Notes: generated by a model from the letters alone, not told the origin. A stretch of 64,000 bases of DNA from CAKSQF01 sp964582375 (GCA_964582375.1 CAZORL010000002.1:1-64000); one strand, 5' to 3'. Numbered from the stretch's first letter, positions 52,857 through 62,566 are shown. Numbers and translations: made by a program.

Positions 52857-55800
52857 TTACATATCGTCATCAAAGTCGATGTCATCATCATAATCGTCGG
52901 CGTCGCCATCGCTGTAGGAACTCGAATCATCGGACAGATCGGCGTCAAGCTCGTCGGCGTCATAGGTGTTATTGAACATGCTTTCGGTAGCGACCGACTC
53001 GCCAACCTCCTCTGCGGAGATGGTGTTTGCAAGCTCATCTTCCATACCAATGGAAGAAAGATCGATCTCATTGCCTTCCTTATCGAGTACGCGGACATCA
53101 AGGCAGAGCGACTGAAGCTCTTTGACAAGTACCTTGAAGGATGCGGGGACACCGGGCGTCGGGATGTTCTGACCCTTGACGATCGCCTCGTAAGTCTTAA
53201 CACGTCCTGTGACATCATCCGATTTTACGGTCAATATTTCCTGAAGTGTATAAGCGGCACCATACGCCTCGAGTGCCCATACCTCCATCTCTCCGAAACG
53301 CTGACCGCCAAACTGCGCTTTACCGCCGAGAGGCTGCTGTGTAACGAGAGAGTAAGGTCCGGTCGAACGAGCATGGATCTTATCGTCAACGAGGTGGTGG
53401 AGCTTCAGGTAGTACATTATACCGACGGTGACCGGATTATCAAAACGCTTACCGGTTCTGCCGTCATAGAGTACCGATTTACCGTCGCATATCTTAAGCT
53501 CGCGATCCTCGATCATGCGGGAGAGCTCTTCTTCGGACTTATCGCTGATATCAAATTCGCGATACTCTTCCTTACCTGTTTCGGGATTGATCTCCACAAC
53601 ATAATAGGTCTTGGAGGTGCTGAGTCTGTCGGCAGGAAGAACATCTCTGTAAAGTCCGGCTTTTCTCTGCCATTCCATGATATCTTCGTAAGTTGCTCCG
53701 TCGAACACGGGGGTCATTACCTTACAGCCGAGACGGCGTGCGGCAATTCCGAGATGCACCTCAAGAACCTGACCGATGTTCATACGAGAAGGCACGCCCA
53801 TCGGGTTAAGGACGATATCAAGCGGAGTTCCGTCGGGCAGGAAAGGCATATCCTCGGGAGGCAGGATGCGTGATACGACACCCTTGTTTCCGTGACGACC
53901 TGCCATCTTATCGCCGACAGAGATCTTACGCTTCTGTGCGACATATACGCGAACGACTTTATTTACGCCGGGAGCAAGGTCGGTATCTCCGTTTTCTCTC
54001 GAAAAGACCTTGACATCAACAACGATGCCCGACTCACCGTGCGGAAGTCTGAGTGAAGTATCTCGGACCTCTCTTGCTTTTTCACCGAATATCGCACGAA
54101 GAAGTCTTTCCTCTGCGGTAAGCTCGGTCTCTCCTTTCGGGGTGACCTTACCGACAAGAATATCACCTGCGCGAACCTCTGTTCCCTTGCGAACGATACC
54201 CTCGGCATCGAGATCCTTCTTAGCGTCGTCGCCTACATTGGGTATCTCGCGTGTGATCTCCTCCGGTCCGAGCTTTGTATCTCTTGCCTCATGCGAATAT
54301 TCTTCGATATGGATCGACGTATACACGTCATCGCGAACGAGTCTTTCGTTAAGAAGGACGGCATCCTCGTAGTTGTAGCCTTCCCATGTCATGAAGCCGA
54401 TGAGCGGGTTCTTACCGAGCGAGATCTCGCCGTGATCGGTAGCGGGACCGTCTGCGATGATATCGCCCTTATTTACAAGTTCACCCTCTTTGACTATCGG
54501 GCGCTGATTAATGCAGGTGCCCTGGTTGGAACGCTTGAATTTAAGAAGTGTATATGCGTCGTTCTTTCCGTCATCGGTCTTAATGATGATCTGATCGGCG
54601 GTAACCTTGGTTACAATACCCGATTCTCTTGCGACTACAACGACACCCGAATCGACAGCCGCCTTATGCTCGATACCGGTTGCAACGATAGGAGCATCAT
54701 TGACCATAAGCGGTACTGCCTGCTTCTGCATGTTCGATCCCATGAGTGCACGCGCATTATCGTCGTGGTCAAGGAAAGGAATGAATGACGTTGCGACAGA
54801 AACGACCATTCGAGGTGAAACGTCCATGAAATCGGCTTTCGATGCATCGACCTCAAGGATCTCATTACGGTGACGGGATGCGACCTTACGATTTACGAAG
54901 CGGTTATTTTCGTCAAGAGGCTCATTTGCCTGTGCGACGACGAAATTATCCTCGACATCGGCGGTCATGTAAACGACCTCATTTGTGACCTGACCGGTCG
55001 TCTTATCGATCTTACGGAAAGGTGCTTCAATAAATCCGTAATCGTTTATGCGTGCATAGGATGCGAGATAGGAAATAAGTCCGATGTTAGGACCTTCGGG
55101 AGTCTCGATCGGGCACATACGTCCGTAATGGGTGTAGTGAACGTCTCGAACCTCAAAGGAGGCACGGTCACGGGACAGACCGCCCGGGCCGAGTGCCGAC
55201 AGACGACGCTTATGAGTAAGCTCGGCAAGAGGGTTATTCTGATCCATGAACTGCGACAGAGGCGAAGATCCGAAGAAATCGCGGATCGCAGTCGTGATCG
55301 GGCGGATATTTATAAGGTTATCGGGTGTAAGCGATTCGCTGTCCTGAACGGTCATTCTCTCCTTGACGATCTTATCCATACGGGTGAAACCGATACGGAG
55401 CTGGTTCTGAAGGAGCTCGCCGACCGAGCGCAAACGACGGTTGCCGAGGTGGTCGATATCATCGACACTTCCGCAATCGTGTGAGAGGCAAACAAGATAG
55501 TTGACCGATGCGTAAATATCCGATTTGGTTATATGCTTAGGAACGAGTTCATCGATCTTCGCACGGCATTTTGCCAGAAGTGCGTCCTTATCATCGGTAC
55601 CGATCTCCTCGATTATTTCGGAGAGAGTTGCGAAATCGACCTTTTCTCTCACGCCGATCTCGTGCAGATCGTATCCGAGAACAGCCTCGGGGTAAACAGA
55701 GCCGTTAGAAAACACTTTGAGTTCTTTGCCGTCCTCAAGAGCGACATAAGCCTCGTTTGCGCCCGCGCGATCCATTGCCTCGGCGATCTCGGGAGTAACG

Positions 55801-56747
55801 AGCGTTCCCTCGTCATAAAGGAACTCGCCGCTGAGACTGATGACCGGTCTTGTGAGCACCTTGCCCTCAATTCTTCCGACAAGGCTGACCTTCTTATTGT
55901 ATTTATATCTTCCGACAGGTGCAAGATCGTATCTCTTGGGATCAAAGAACATGCCGTTGATAAGCGTCTGAGCCGACTCGACAAGCGGAGGCTCACCCGG
56001 GCGAAGCTTTCTGTAGATCTCCTTGAGTGCCTCATCCTCGGGGGTGGTTCCGTTCTGCTGTGCTTCGGCGTTCATGCCGTCCTTCTCGAGCGTTGCGGTG
56101 ATCTTGACATCGTCACCGAAAAGCTCGGTGATCTGGGCATCGCTGCTGAGTCCGAGTGCGCGGAGCAGAATGGTCACGGGAATCTTACGGTTCTTATCGA
56201 TACGGACACCGAAGACGTCATTGGCGTCGGTCTCGTATTCGAGCCATGCACCGCGATAAGGAATGACGGTTGCCGAATAAACGCGCTTGCCCGATTTATC
56301 GATCGTCGAATCATAGTACATTCCGGGCGATCTTACGATCTGGGAAACGATAACTCTTTCCGCGCCGTTGATAATGAAGGTACCGTTATCGGTCATGAGC
56401 GGGAAATTGCCGACATAGATATCCTTAACGATGACCTCCTCGGTGTTTTTGTTGTAGAGGCGAACCTTTACATGGAGAGGAGCTTCGAAATTGACATCTC
56501 TGTCCTTGCACTCCTCCTCGGGATATTTGGGCTTTTCATCAAGCGAATAGTCGAGAAATTCAATAGAAACATTTCCCGAGTAGTCAACGATCGGGGAGAC
56601 GTCTCTGAGAACCTCACGAAGACCCTCGTCAAGGAACCACTGATAGGATTTCTTCTGGACCTCAAGAAGGTCGGGCATTTCGAGAATGTCATCGATCTGT
56701 TGGAAACTGACTCGCTCGGTTTTTCCGAGCTTCACCGTTTTAACCAT
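52857..56747 (-). CDS. rpoB: DNA-directed RNA polymerase subunit beta
   Basis: A 1296-residue subunit, slightly long owing to a very acidic tail (last about 50 residues mostly D, S, E). The rifamycin region near residue 492 reads FFGSSPLSQFMDQNNPLAEL, then THKRRLSALGPGGLSRDRAS: Pro stands where E. coli has Gln510, and LSRDRAS replaces LTRERAG. Core motifs MCPIETPEGPNIGLISYLA, GYNYEDAVLLNE, GDKMAGRHGNKGVVS and GGKAQFGGQRFGEMEVWALEAYGA are intact. GGAGGAC precedes ATG. It is transcribed from its own promoter without rplJ-rplL upstream. Confidence 0.98.
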   Translation of the reverse strand: MVKTVKLGKTERVSFQQIDDILEMPDLLEVQKKSYQWFLDEGLREVLRDVSPIVDYSGNVSIEFLDYSLDEKPKYPEEECKDRDVNFEAPLHVKVRLYNKNTEEVIVKDIYVGNFPLMTDNGTFIINGAERVIVSQIVRSPGMYYDSTIDKSGKRVYSATVIPYRGAWLEYETDANDVFGVRIDKNRKIPVTILLRALGLSSDAQITELFGDDVKITATLEKDGMNAEAQQNGTTPEDEALKEIYRKLRPGEPPLVESAQTLINGMFFDPKRYDLAPVGRYKYNKKVSLVGRIEGKVLTRPVISLSGEFLYDEGTLVTPEIAEAMDRAGANEAYVALEDGKELKVFSNGSVYPEAVLGYDLHEIGVREKVDFATLSEIIEEIGTDDKDALLAKCRAKIDELVPKHITKSDIYASVNYLVCLSHDCGSVDDIDHLGNRRLRSVGELLQNQLRIGFTRMDKIVKERMTVQDSESLTPDNLINIRPITTAIRDFFGSSPLSQFMDQNNPLAELTHKRRLSALGPGGLSRDRASFEVRDVHYTHYGRMCPIETPEGPNIGLISYLASYARINDYGFIEAPFRKIDKTTGQVTNEVVYMTADVEDNFVVAQANEPLDENNRFVNRKVASRHRNEILEVDASKADFMDVSPRMVVSVATSFIPFLDHDDNARALMGSNMQKQAVPLMVNDAPIVATGIEHKAAVDSGVVVVARESGIVTKVTADQIIIKTDDGKNDAYTLLKFKRSNQGTCINQRPIVKEGELVNKGDIIADGPATDHGEISLGKNPLIGFMTWEGYNYEDAVLLNERLVRDDVYTSIHIEEYSHEARDTKLGPEEITREIPNVGDDAKKDLDAEGIVRKGTEVRAGDILVGKVTPKGETELTAEERLLRAIFGEKAREVRDTSLRLPHGESGIVVDVKVFSRENGDTDLAPGVNKVVRVYVAQKRKISVGDKMAGRHGNKGVVSRILPPEDMPFLPDGTPLDIVLNPMGVPSRMNIGQVLEVHLGIAARRLGCKVMTPVFDGATYEDIMEWQRKAGLYRDVLPADRLSTSKTYYVVEINPETGKEEYREFDISDKSEEELSRMIEDRELKICDGKSVLYDGRTGKRFDNPVTVGIMYYLKLHHLVDDKIHARSTGPYSLVTQQPLGGKAQFGGQRFGEMEVWALEAYGAAYTLQEILTVKSDDVTGRVKTYEAIVKGQNIPTPGVPASFKVLVKELQSLCLDVRVLDKEGNEIDLSSIGMEDELANTISAEEVGESVATESMFNNTYDADELDADLSDDSSSYSDGDADDYDDDIDFDDDM

Positions 56748-57039
56748 AAACAGTCCTCCGTTTAATGTTTTTTGTTACAATTCAAATTCAAAACAAATGA
56801 TCATACCCGATTTGAAGAGTTCCGCAATAAGGCGCATCCGTCCCCACCCCTGCGGCATTCTGGTTAAAGCCGAATCTTAAGCGGAGATTTTTGCGCATCA
56901 CGCGAAGATCAACCAAATCACGGTATGATCAAATATGCTAAATGTGATTTTTTTGAGGCAAATTCGGTATGTTTTATGTCATTTTTAACACAAAGTTCTC
57001 ACTTTTCGGTTTTTATGGCACAACAACCGATTTTATTGT
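56748..57039 (-). promoter_or_regulatory. Long untranslated leader of rpoBC
   Basis: From the promoter at 57046-57074 to the rpoB start is about 290 nt with no credible gene. Small stems occur (CGGTT/AACCG, ATCAC/GTGAT), but no terminator with a T run. A 36-codon frame inside lacks a ribosome site. Leaders of this size before rpoB can host regulation; nothing specific is recognised. Confidence 0.4.
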
Positions 57040-57045
57040 CTTTAT

Positions 57046-57074
57046 ATTGTATCACAGAATTTTATTTTTGTCAA
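57046..57074 (-). promoter_or_regulatory. Promoter of rpoBC
   Basis: Minus strand: TTGACA (57074-57069), 17-base spacer ending CTGTGA, TACAAT (57051-57046). Confidence 0.8.
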
Positions 57075-57127
57075 TAGCTTTAGAAAAAATTTTTATAAAA
57101 AAATTTTATTTTTTTTCGAAAAAGGTA

Positions 57128-57156
57128 TTGCTTTTTTTGAAAAAGTGTGGTAAAAT
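57128..57156 (+). promoter_or_regulatory. Promoter of rpsT
   Basis: TTGCTT (57128-57133), 17-base spacer ending GTGTGG, TAAAAT (57151-57156), about 40 bases before the start codon; divergent from the rpoBC promoter. Confidence 0.75.
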
Positions 57157-57197
57157 ACGAGGGTATGAAAAGCATTCCACACGAGGAGGTGTACAAA

Positions 57198-57464
57198 TTG
57201 CCGAATATCAAATCAGCTAAGAAGCGCGTAAGGGTTTCCGAGGAAAAGGCACTTCGCAACCGCATGTTCAAGTCCGCTTACAAGACTACCGTTAAGAAGT
57301 ATCAGGCTGCCGTCGCCGCAGGTGACAAAGAGGCTGCCGCAACCCTTTACAAGGACGCTGTAAAAAAGGTGGATCAGGCTGCTGCAAAGGGAATCATCCA
57401 CAAGAACGCAGCTGCAAGAAAGAAGAGCCGCTTTACCCTTATGCTCAACAACATCGGTGCGTAA
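57198..57464 (+). CDS. rpsT: 30S ribosomal protein S20
   Basis: An 88-residue ribosomal protein, normal length. The start is TTG at 57198, seven bases after GAGGAGGT, giving (M)PNIKSAKKRVRVSEEKAL, the exact S20 N-terminus. KSAYKTTVKKYQAAV and GIIHKNAAARKKSRFTLML complete it. E. coli rpsT also uses UUG, which is linked to autoregulation; the same could hold here. Monocistronic, with its own promoter and terminator. Confidence 0.97.
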   Translation: MPNIKSAKKRVRVSEEKALRNRMFKSAYKTTVKKYQAAVAAGDKEAAATLYKDAVKKVDQAAAKGIIHKNAAARKKSRFTLMLNNIGA

Positions 57465-57490
57465 GCTTTCGCCCCGATAGAAAATATTTA

Positions 57491-57518
57491 GGATCGCAAA
57501 CGCGATCCTTTTATTTTT
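57491..57518 (+). terminator. Terminator of rpsT
   Basis: GGATCGC (57491-57497) pairs with GCGATCC (57502-57508), followed by TTTTATTTTTT. Confidence 0.8.
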
Positions 57519-57523
57519 TGTAT

Positions 57524-58312
57524 TTATAACTTTGATCTGTCTATTCCGAAAATGCGGCAAGCATTTTCGACAGCTGTCTCGGCAAGAGCATCGGGGTCAC
57601 AGTCTCGAAGTTCCGCAGCTTTTTTTATTGTATACTCGATATTCCCCGAGTGATTTATCTTGCCTCTCATGGGCACGGGTGAAAGATAGGGGCAATCGGT
57701 CTCGAACAGAACACGCTCATCGGGGATCGCTCTCAGCGTTTGTGCGACTTTTTCGGCATTTTTATAAGTTACAACTCCCGAAAAGGAAATATAATATCCG
57801 CGTCTGACGAGCTGACCTGCCATTTCGGCACTCATGGAGCAGGAATGAATGATGCCCGTCACATTCTTATATTCGCAAAGAATATCAAAAACATCGCCGT
57901 GTGCTTCCCTGTCGTGTATCACGACGGGGTAATTTGTTTTTTCGGCAAGTTCAAGCTGTGCGCGAAGCCATGTCTTTTGCACATCGTGCGGCGGATTGCT
58001 CTCCCAATAATAATCAAGTCCGATCTCGCCTATCGCAACGCACTTTGGATGTTTAAGGAGGTTCTCAAGCATATCGATCGACTCGCCGATATCACTTTCT
58101 GTCGGGATATCGCTCGGATGGAAACCGACGGCGGCAAAAAAGTTCGGATATTTTTCCGAAAGAGCAAGCTGATTTTTCGAGGACGGAATATCGACACCCG
58201 CACCGACGATGGCGACAACATTTTCCGAAAACAGTCTCGAAAGAAGCTCGTCTTGCCCGAGTGCTTCAAATTTTTCATCATCATAATGCGAATGAGTATC
58301 AAATATTTTCAT
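57524..58312 (-). CDS. tatD: TatD family deoxyribonuclease
   Basis: A 262-residue TIM-barrel metal-dependent hydrolase. FDTHSHYDDEKF holds the first His pair; AVGFHPSDI, AIGEIGLDYYW, VIHDREAHGD, IIHSCSMSA and LFETDCPYLSP complete the metal site. TatD enzymes cut DNA 3' to 5' and act in repair. GGAGAAAGATC precedes ATG. It follows rluD by 19 bases and is the last gene of the ylmH-to-tatD run on this strand. Confidence 0.95.
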   Translation of the reverse strand: MKIFDTHSHYDDEKFEALGQDELLSRLFSENVVAIVGAGVDIPSSKNQLALSEKYPNFFAAVGFHPSDIPTESDIGESIDMLENLLKHPKCVAIGEIGLDYYWESNPPHDVQKTWLRAQLELAEKTNYPVVIHDREAHGDVFDILCEYKNVTGIIHSCSMSAEMAGQLVRRGYYISFSGVVTYKNAEKVAQTLRAIPDERVLFETDCPYLSPVPMRGKINHSGNIEYTIKKAAELRDCDPDALAETAVENACRIFGIDRSKL

Positions 58313-58331
58313 TTGATCTTTCTCCGTTTCT

Positions 58332-59249
58332 TTATGCTTTTATTCTTGCAAGAACCTTTTCGAAATAATCGGGAAGATCGCTGTCAAAGAAAAGGTCCTT
58401 TCCCGTGACGGGATGGACAAAGCCTATCTTTCTTGCGTGCAGGCACTGACCGCAAACAGTGTCGGACATCATCTTTTCGATCTGCGTATGTCCGCCGCCG
58501 TACACTGTATCGCCAAAGAGCGGATGCCCGATCGAGGACATATGTACTCTTATCTGATGTGTTCTGCCTGTTTCGAGCACGAGTGACAGGTGCGTATATC
58601 CGCTGTATTCGGCAAGCGTTTTATAATGCGTCAGTGCGGATCTTCCGCCGACAACTACAGCCATCTTTTTTCGATCGGACGGATTTCTGCCGATCGGAGC
58701 GGAAATATCACCCGCATCTTCTCTCGGGCGACCGACACAGACAGCCTCATACTCTCTGTAAAAGCTGTGAACCGCTATCTGCTCGGCAAGACCGATATGG
58801 GCGCGATCGTTTTTGGCAACGATAAGAAGACCGCTTGTGTCCTTGTCTATGCGATGGACTATCCCCGGGCGGATGATGCCGCCAATCCCCGAGAGGCTCT
58901 CTCCGCAGTGCCAAAGCAGAGCGTTGACAAGAGTTCCGTCGGGGTTGCCGGGGGCGGGATGAACGACCATTCCCTTCGGTTTATTCACGACAAGAAGATC
59001 GGTATCTTCATAAATTATATCGATCGGGATATTCTCGGCAACCGCCTCACAGGATATTGGCTCCGGAAGTTCGAGTGTGACAAGATCTCCGAGCGATACC
59101 TTATAATTTTTTGAGACCGACCGTCCGTTAACGAGCAGACCGCCCGAGAGGATGATTTTTTGAACGGCGGAGCGAGTGATTTCGCACTGCTCCGCCGCAA
59201 AAAGGTCGATTCTTTTTCCCAGATCGTTTTGTTCGGGCGTAAAGATCAT
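58332..59249 (-). CDS. rluD: RluA/RluD family 23S rRNA pseudouridine synthase
   Basis: A 305-residue enzyme that isomerises uridines in 23S rRNA. The N-terminal S4 domain spans residues 12-75 (SRSAVQKIIL-like RSAVQKIILSGGLLVNG). The catalytic Asp is in GIVHRIDKDTSGLLIVAKN; VVNKPKGMVVHP and LETGRTHQIRVHMSSIGHPLFGD are family motifs. It sits between lspA and tatD; the lspA-rluD pairing is classical. AAGGAAAAAATA precedes ATG. Confidence 0.93.
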   Translation of the reverse strand: MIFTPEQNDLGKRIDLFAAEQCEITRSAVQKIILSGGLLVNGRSVSKNYKVSLGDLVTLELPEPISCEAVAENIPIDIIYEDTDLLVVNKPKGMVVHPAPGNPDGTLVNALLWHCGESLSGIGGIIRPGIVHRIDKDTSGLLIVAKNDRAHIGLAEQIAVHSFYREYEAVCVGRPREDAGDISAPIGRNPSDRKKMAVVVGGRSALTHYKTLAEYSGYTHLSLVLETGRTHQIRVHMSSIGHPLFGDTVYGGGHTQIEKMMSDTVCGQCLHARKIGFVHPVTGKDLFFDSDLPDYFEKVLARIKA

Positions 59250-59261
59250 TATTTTTTCCTT

Positions 59262-59810
59262 TTAATTCTGCTCGACATCGGTCTTTTCCTTTGCCGTTTT
59301 TGATTCCTTAACTGTTTCAAGTATCACCGAAAGCACAAAAAATCCCGCACCGACGCAGACGAAAATGTCGGCAACATTGAAGGTATATCTCCAAATATTC
59401 GGGAAGGCGCAGAAATCGATGAAGTCCACGACAACTCCGTTAAAAAGCTCGCCGTTAAAGGTGCGATCGATCATATTGCCGACACCGCCGCCCGCTATCA
59501 TGGAAAAGGCAAGCGTATAGAGAATGCCCATCTCGCGCGAGGCAATGACCCACACACCGATAGCAACAATGGCAATCGGAGCGGCTATCATAAAGAGCCA
59601 TCTGCATTCGGAGAACATGCCCATTGCCGCACCGTCATTTGTGATATAGGTGAAGTTGAGGACACCGGGGATGAGCGGTATACTCTCCCCGATATCCATA
59701 TTTTTTACAATCAGCATTTTCGACAGCTGATCAAGCAGTATCACCGCCACCAGCACGCCGAAAAAGACTATCGCCCTTAAAGTCCGAGAATTTTTGCGCA
59801 TCTCTTGCAT
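59262..59810 (-). CDS. lspA: Lipoprotein signal peptidase (signal peptidase II)
   Basis: A 182-residue membrane aspartyl protease that cleaves prolipoprotein signal peptides, as needed for the lipoproteins in this window. Four hydrophobic segments are seen; catalytic Asp residues lie in GNMIDRTFNGEL and FNVADIFVCVGA; ILLDQLSKMLI and NFTYITNDGAAMGMF are conserved. It overlaps the end of ileS by 34 bases; GAGGATGG precedes the ATG at 59810. The C-terminus is charged. Confidence 0.96.
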   Translation of the reverse strand: MQEMRKNSRTLRAIVFFGVLVAVILLDQLSKMLIVKNMDIGESIPLIPGVLNFTYITNDGAAMGMFSECRWLFMIAAPIAIVAIGVWVIASREMGILYTLAFSMIAGGGVGNMIDRTFNGELFNGVVVDFIDFCAFPNIWRYTFNVADIFVCVGAGFFVLSVILETVKESKTAKEKTDVEQN

Positions 59811-62566
59811 ACAAATCCATCCTCATCGGATACACCGTCCTCGGAATAGCTCCAACAACGGTCGCACTTTCTGCCGTCGGCATTTTCAACGAGCACGGAT
59901 ATCTCGCTCTCTTCTTCGGAATACGCACCCTCTACCGGCGCATCGGTCTTAACGGAAACAGCGGATACGATAAAGATATTTTTCAGATCGTCGCCAAAGC
60001 CGCACAGGTAATCGGCAGTATCGCCATCGGCAAAGACTGTCAGTTTTGCATCGAGCGATTTACCGATCTTCTTATCGTTTCTCGCAAGCTCAAGTGCCTT
60101 CATGACTGTATCACGAAGCTCAAAGAGACGCTCAAATTTTTCCTCGATCTCGGGGAACGAAAGGTTGTCATCAGATGTCGGCATGCTGTTGAGCATAATA
60201 TTTCGAGCATCGTCCGAGTCAAGATGAGGCATGGCCTTCCATATTTCATCGGCGGTAAACGAAAGGATCGGAGCGATCGTTCTCGTCATCATCGACAGAA
60301 CGATATACATCGCACTTTGAGCACTGCGTCTTGCGGGACTGTTTGCGTCCTCCACATAAACGCGATCCTTTGTTATATCGATATAGAGCTTCGACAGATC
60401 GGTCGTACAGAAATTGTTGAGTGCCTGACAGATAACATGGAACTCGTATTTATCATAGCTTTCAAGTGCCGCCGTAACAAAACGGTTAGCTCTCGATATG
60501 ATCCACTTGTCAATGTCGGTCATCTCGCCGATCGGCACAATATCGGTATTCGGGTCGAAATCGCCGAGGTTGGCAAGGAGAATACGAGAGGTATTTCTGA
60601 TCTTACGATAAGCCTCGGAGAGCTGTTTGAAGATGAGATCGGAGCAACGGACATCCATTCTGTAATCAGCCGAGGCGACCCAGAGTCTTACGATATCGGC
60701 ACCGTATTTCTTTACCATGTCATCGGGATAAACGCTGTTGCCCTTTGACTTGTGCATTGCCTCGCCCTTGCCGTCAACGACCCAGCCGTGTGTAAGCACC
60801 TGTTTATAAGGTGCACCCTCGCCCTTTGAACCGACAGCACAAAGCAACGACGACTGGAACCATCCGCGATACTGATCGGCGCCCTCAAGATAGAGGTCGG
60901 CAGGCCATTTGTGACCTTCTTTATTTTCTATAACGGCAAAATGCGACGAGCCCGAATCAAACCATCCGTCGAGGGTGTTGGCATCCTTCTTGAAGGATCT
61001 GCCGCCGCAATCGGGGCAAACAAATCCATCGGGAAGAAGCTCGCATGCGTCCTTTTCAAACCAAACATTACTTCCGTTCTCGGCAAAAAGCTCGGAGAGG
61101 CGACCGATCGTCTCGTCATTACATATTGGCTTTCCGCAATCCTCACAATAGAAAACAGGGATGGGAAGACCCCAATGACGCTGACGGGAGATGCACCAAT
61201 CGGCTCTGCCGCGTATCATCTGCACCATGCGCTCTCCGCCCCATGCAGGAAGCCAATCAACGCTGTCGCACGCCTTTACGGCATCTTCCTTAAACGCATC
61301 GACCGAGCAGAACCACTGAGGAGTTGCTCTGAAGATGATCGGATTTTTACATCTCCAACAGTGCGGATATTGGTGAGTGAACTTTTGGGAGGCGAAAAGT
61401 GCCCCGCTCTCCTTCATATCGGCAAGTATTACATCGTTCGATTTATCATAGCGAAGACCAGCATATTTACCTGCGTCCGCAGTCTGATATCCGCGATCGT
61501 CAACCGGCACTATAACATCAATGTTATAGCGGCGACAGGTAACATAGTCATCCGCACCGAATCCGCCTGCGGTGTGTACACAGCCCGTACCGCTATCCAT
61601 AGTGACATAATCCGCATTTACTACGAGAGATTTTCTGTCAAGGAAAGGATGATCGGCGGTCATATACTCGAAATCCTTGCCGAGATAATGTGCGATCACC
61701 TCATAATCATCGATGCCGCCTTCCTTCATCGTTGCGTCAACGAGCGGATCGGCTACGATATAGTTCTCGTCCCCTGCCTTTACAATGCTATAGCTTTCCT
61801 CGGGATTGAGTGCGATAGCCAGGTTGCCGGGGAGCGTCCATGTTGTGGTAGTCCAAATGATGAAATAGGTCTTATTAACATCGCAAACGTCCGAAAGCAG
61901 ACCCTTATCATCCGAAACTTTGAATTTTACATAGATCGACGTACACTCGTCCTCGCTGTACTCTATCTCAGCCTCGGCAAGTGCGGTTTCGTCAAAGGGA
62001 CACCAATACACGGGCTTCATTCCTCGATAGATATAGCCCTTTTTGAACATCTCGCCGAAAACGCGGATCTCTCTTGCCTCAAACCAAGGAGCCATTGTTT
62101 TATACGGATGCTCCCAATCGCCGAGAATGCCGAGACGCTTAAACGAATCCATTTGAAGATCGATATACTTCTGTGCAAACTTCTCGCACTCGCGTCTGAA
62201 CTCGGGAACGGACATATTCTTACGATCAAGCTTATTTTGCTTTATGATCGCCGATTCGATAGGCATACCGTGGTTATCCCATCCTGGAGTGTACGGCACC
62301 TTGTATCCGCGCATCATCTTTGAACGGTTGATAAAATCCTTCAAGATCTTGTTCATTGCCGTTCCCATATGGATATTACCGTTTGAGAAGGGAGGACCGT
62401 CGTGAAGCTCGAACATGGGCTTGTCTGCGTTCTTTTTATTGATGAGGTTATATAGATCTATCTTTTTCCATCCGTCGAGCATCTCGGGCTCGCGAGACGG
62501 AAGATTTGCTCTCATCGGAAAATCTGTCTGCGGAAGATTAAGAGATGATGTATAGTCCTTTGACAT
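59777..62566 (-). CDS. ileS: Isoleucyl-tRNA synthetase
   Basis: A 929-residue class I synthetase with editing domain. The HIGH motif reads H66-M-G-T69 within GPPFSNGNIHMGTAMNKIL, and the KMSKS loop reads AMHKS in GKGEAMHKSKGNSVYPDD (near residue 600), both altered from the textbook forms. The editing region (TWTLPGNLAIALN, GTGCVHTAGGFGADD) and the anticodon domain are complete. A C-terminal zinc site CDRCWSYSEDG / CKRCAKIL is present. AAAGGAGC precedes ATG. No T-box leader fits in the 41 bases before it. Confidence 0.96.
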   Translation of the reverse strand: MSKDYTSSLNLPQTDFPMRANLPSREPEMLDGWKKIDLYNLINKKNADKPMFELHDGPPFSNGNIHMGTAMNKILKDFINRSKMMRGYKVPYTPGWDNHGMPIESAIIKQNKLDRKNMSVPEFRRECEKFAQKYIDLQMDSFKRLGILGDWEHPYKTMAPWFEAREIRVFGEMFKKGYIYRGMKPVYWCPFDETALAEAEIEYSEDECTSIYVKFKVSDDKGLLSDVCDVNKTYFIIWTTTTWTLPGNLAIALNPEESYSIVKAGDENYIVADPLVDATMKEGGIDDYEVIAHYLGKDFEYMTADHPFLDRKSLVVNADYVTMDSGTGCVHTAGGFGADDYVTCRRYNIDVIVPVDDRGYQTADAGKYAGLRYDKSNDVILADMKESGALFASQKFTHQYPHCWRCKNPIIFRATPQWFCSVDAFKEDAVKACDSVDWLPAWGGERMVQMIRGRADWCISRQRHWGLPIPVFYCEDCGKPICNDETIGRLSELFAENGSNVWFEKDACELLPDGFVCPDCGGRSFKKDANTLDGWFDSGSSHFAVIENKEGHKWPADLYLEGADQYRGWFQSSLLCAVGSKGEGAPYKQVLTHGWVVDGKGEAMHKSKGNSVYPDDMVKKYGADIVRLWVASADYRMDVRCSDLIFKQLSEAYRKIRNTSRILLANLGDFDPNTDIVPIGEMTDIDKWIISRANRFVTAALESYDKYEFHVICQALNNFCTTDLSKLYIDITKDRVYVEDANSPARRSAQSAMYIVLSMMTRTIAPILSFTADEIWKAMPHLDSDDARNIMLNSMPTSDDNLSFPEIEEKFERLFELRDTVMKALELARNDKKIGKSLDAKLTVFADGDTADYLCGFGDDLKNIFIVSAVSVKTDAPVEGAYSEEESEISVLVENADGRKCDRCWSYSEDGVSDEDGFVCKRCAKILGL

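Noticed and set aside
56780..56920. 36-codon ORF in the rpoB leader (MRKNLRLRFGFNQNAAGVG...)
   Set aside because: No ribosome site, no recognisable family, and typical of chance frames in a leader of this length.
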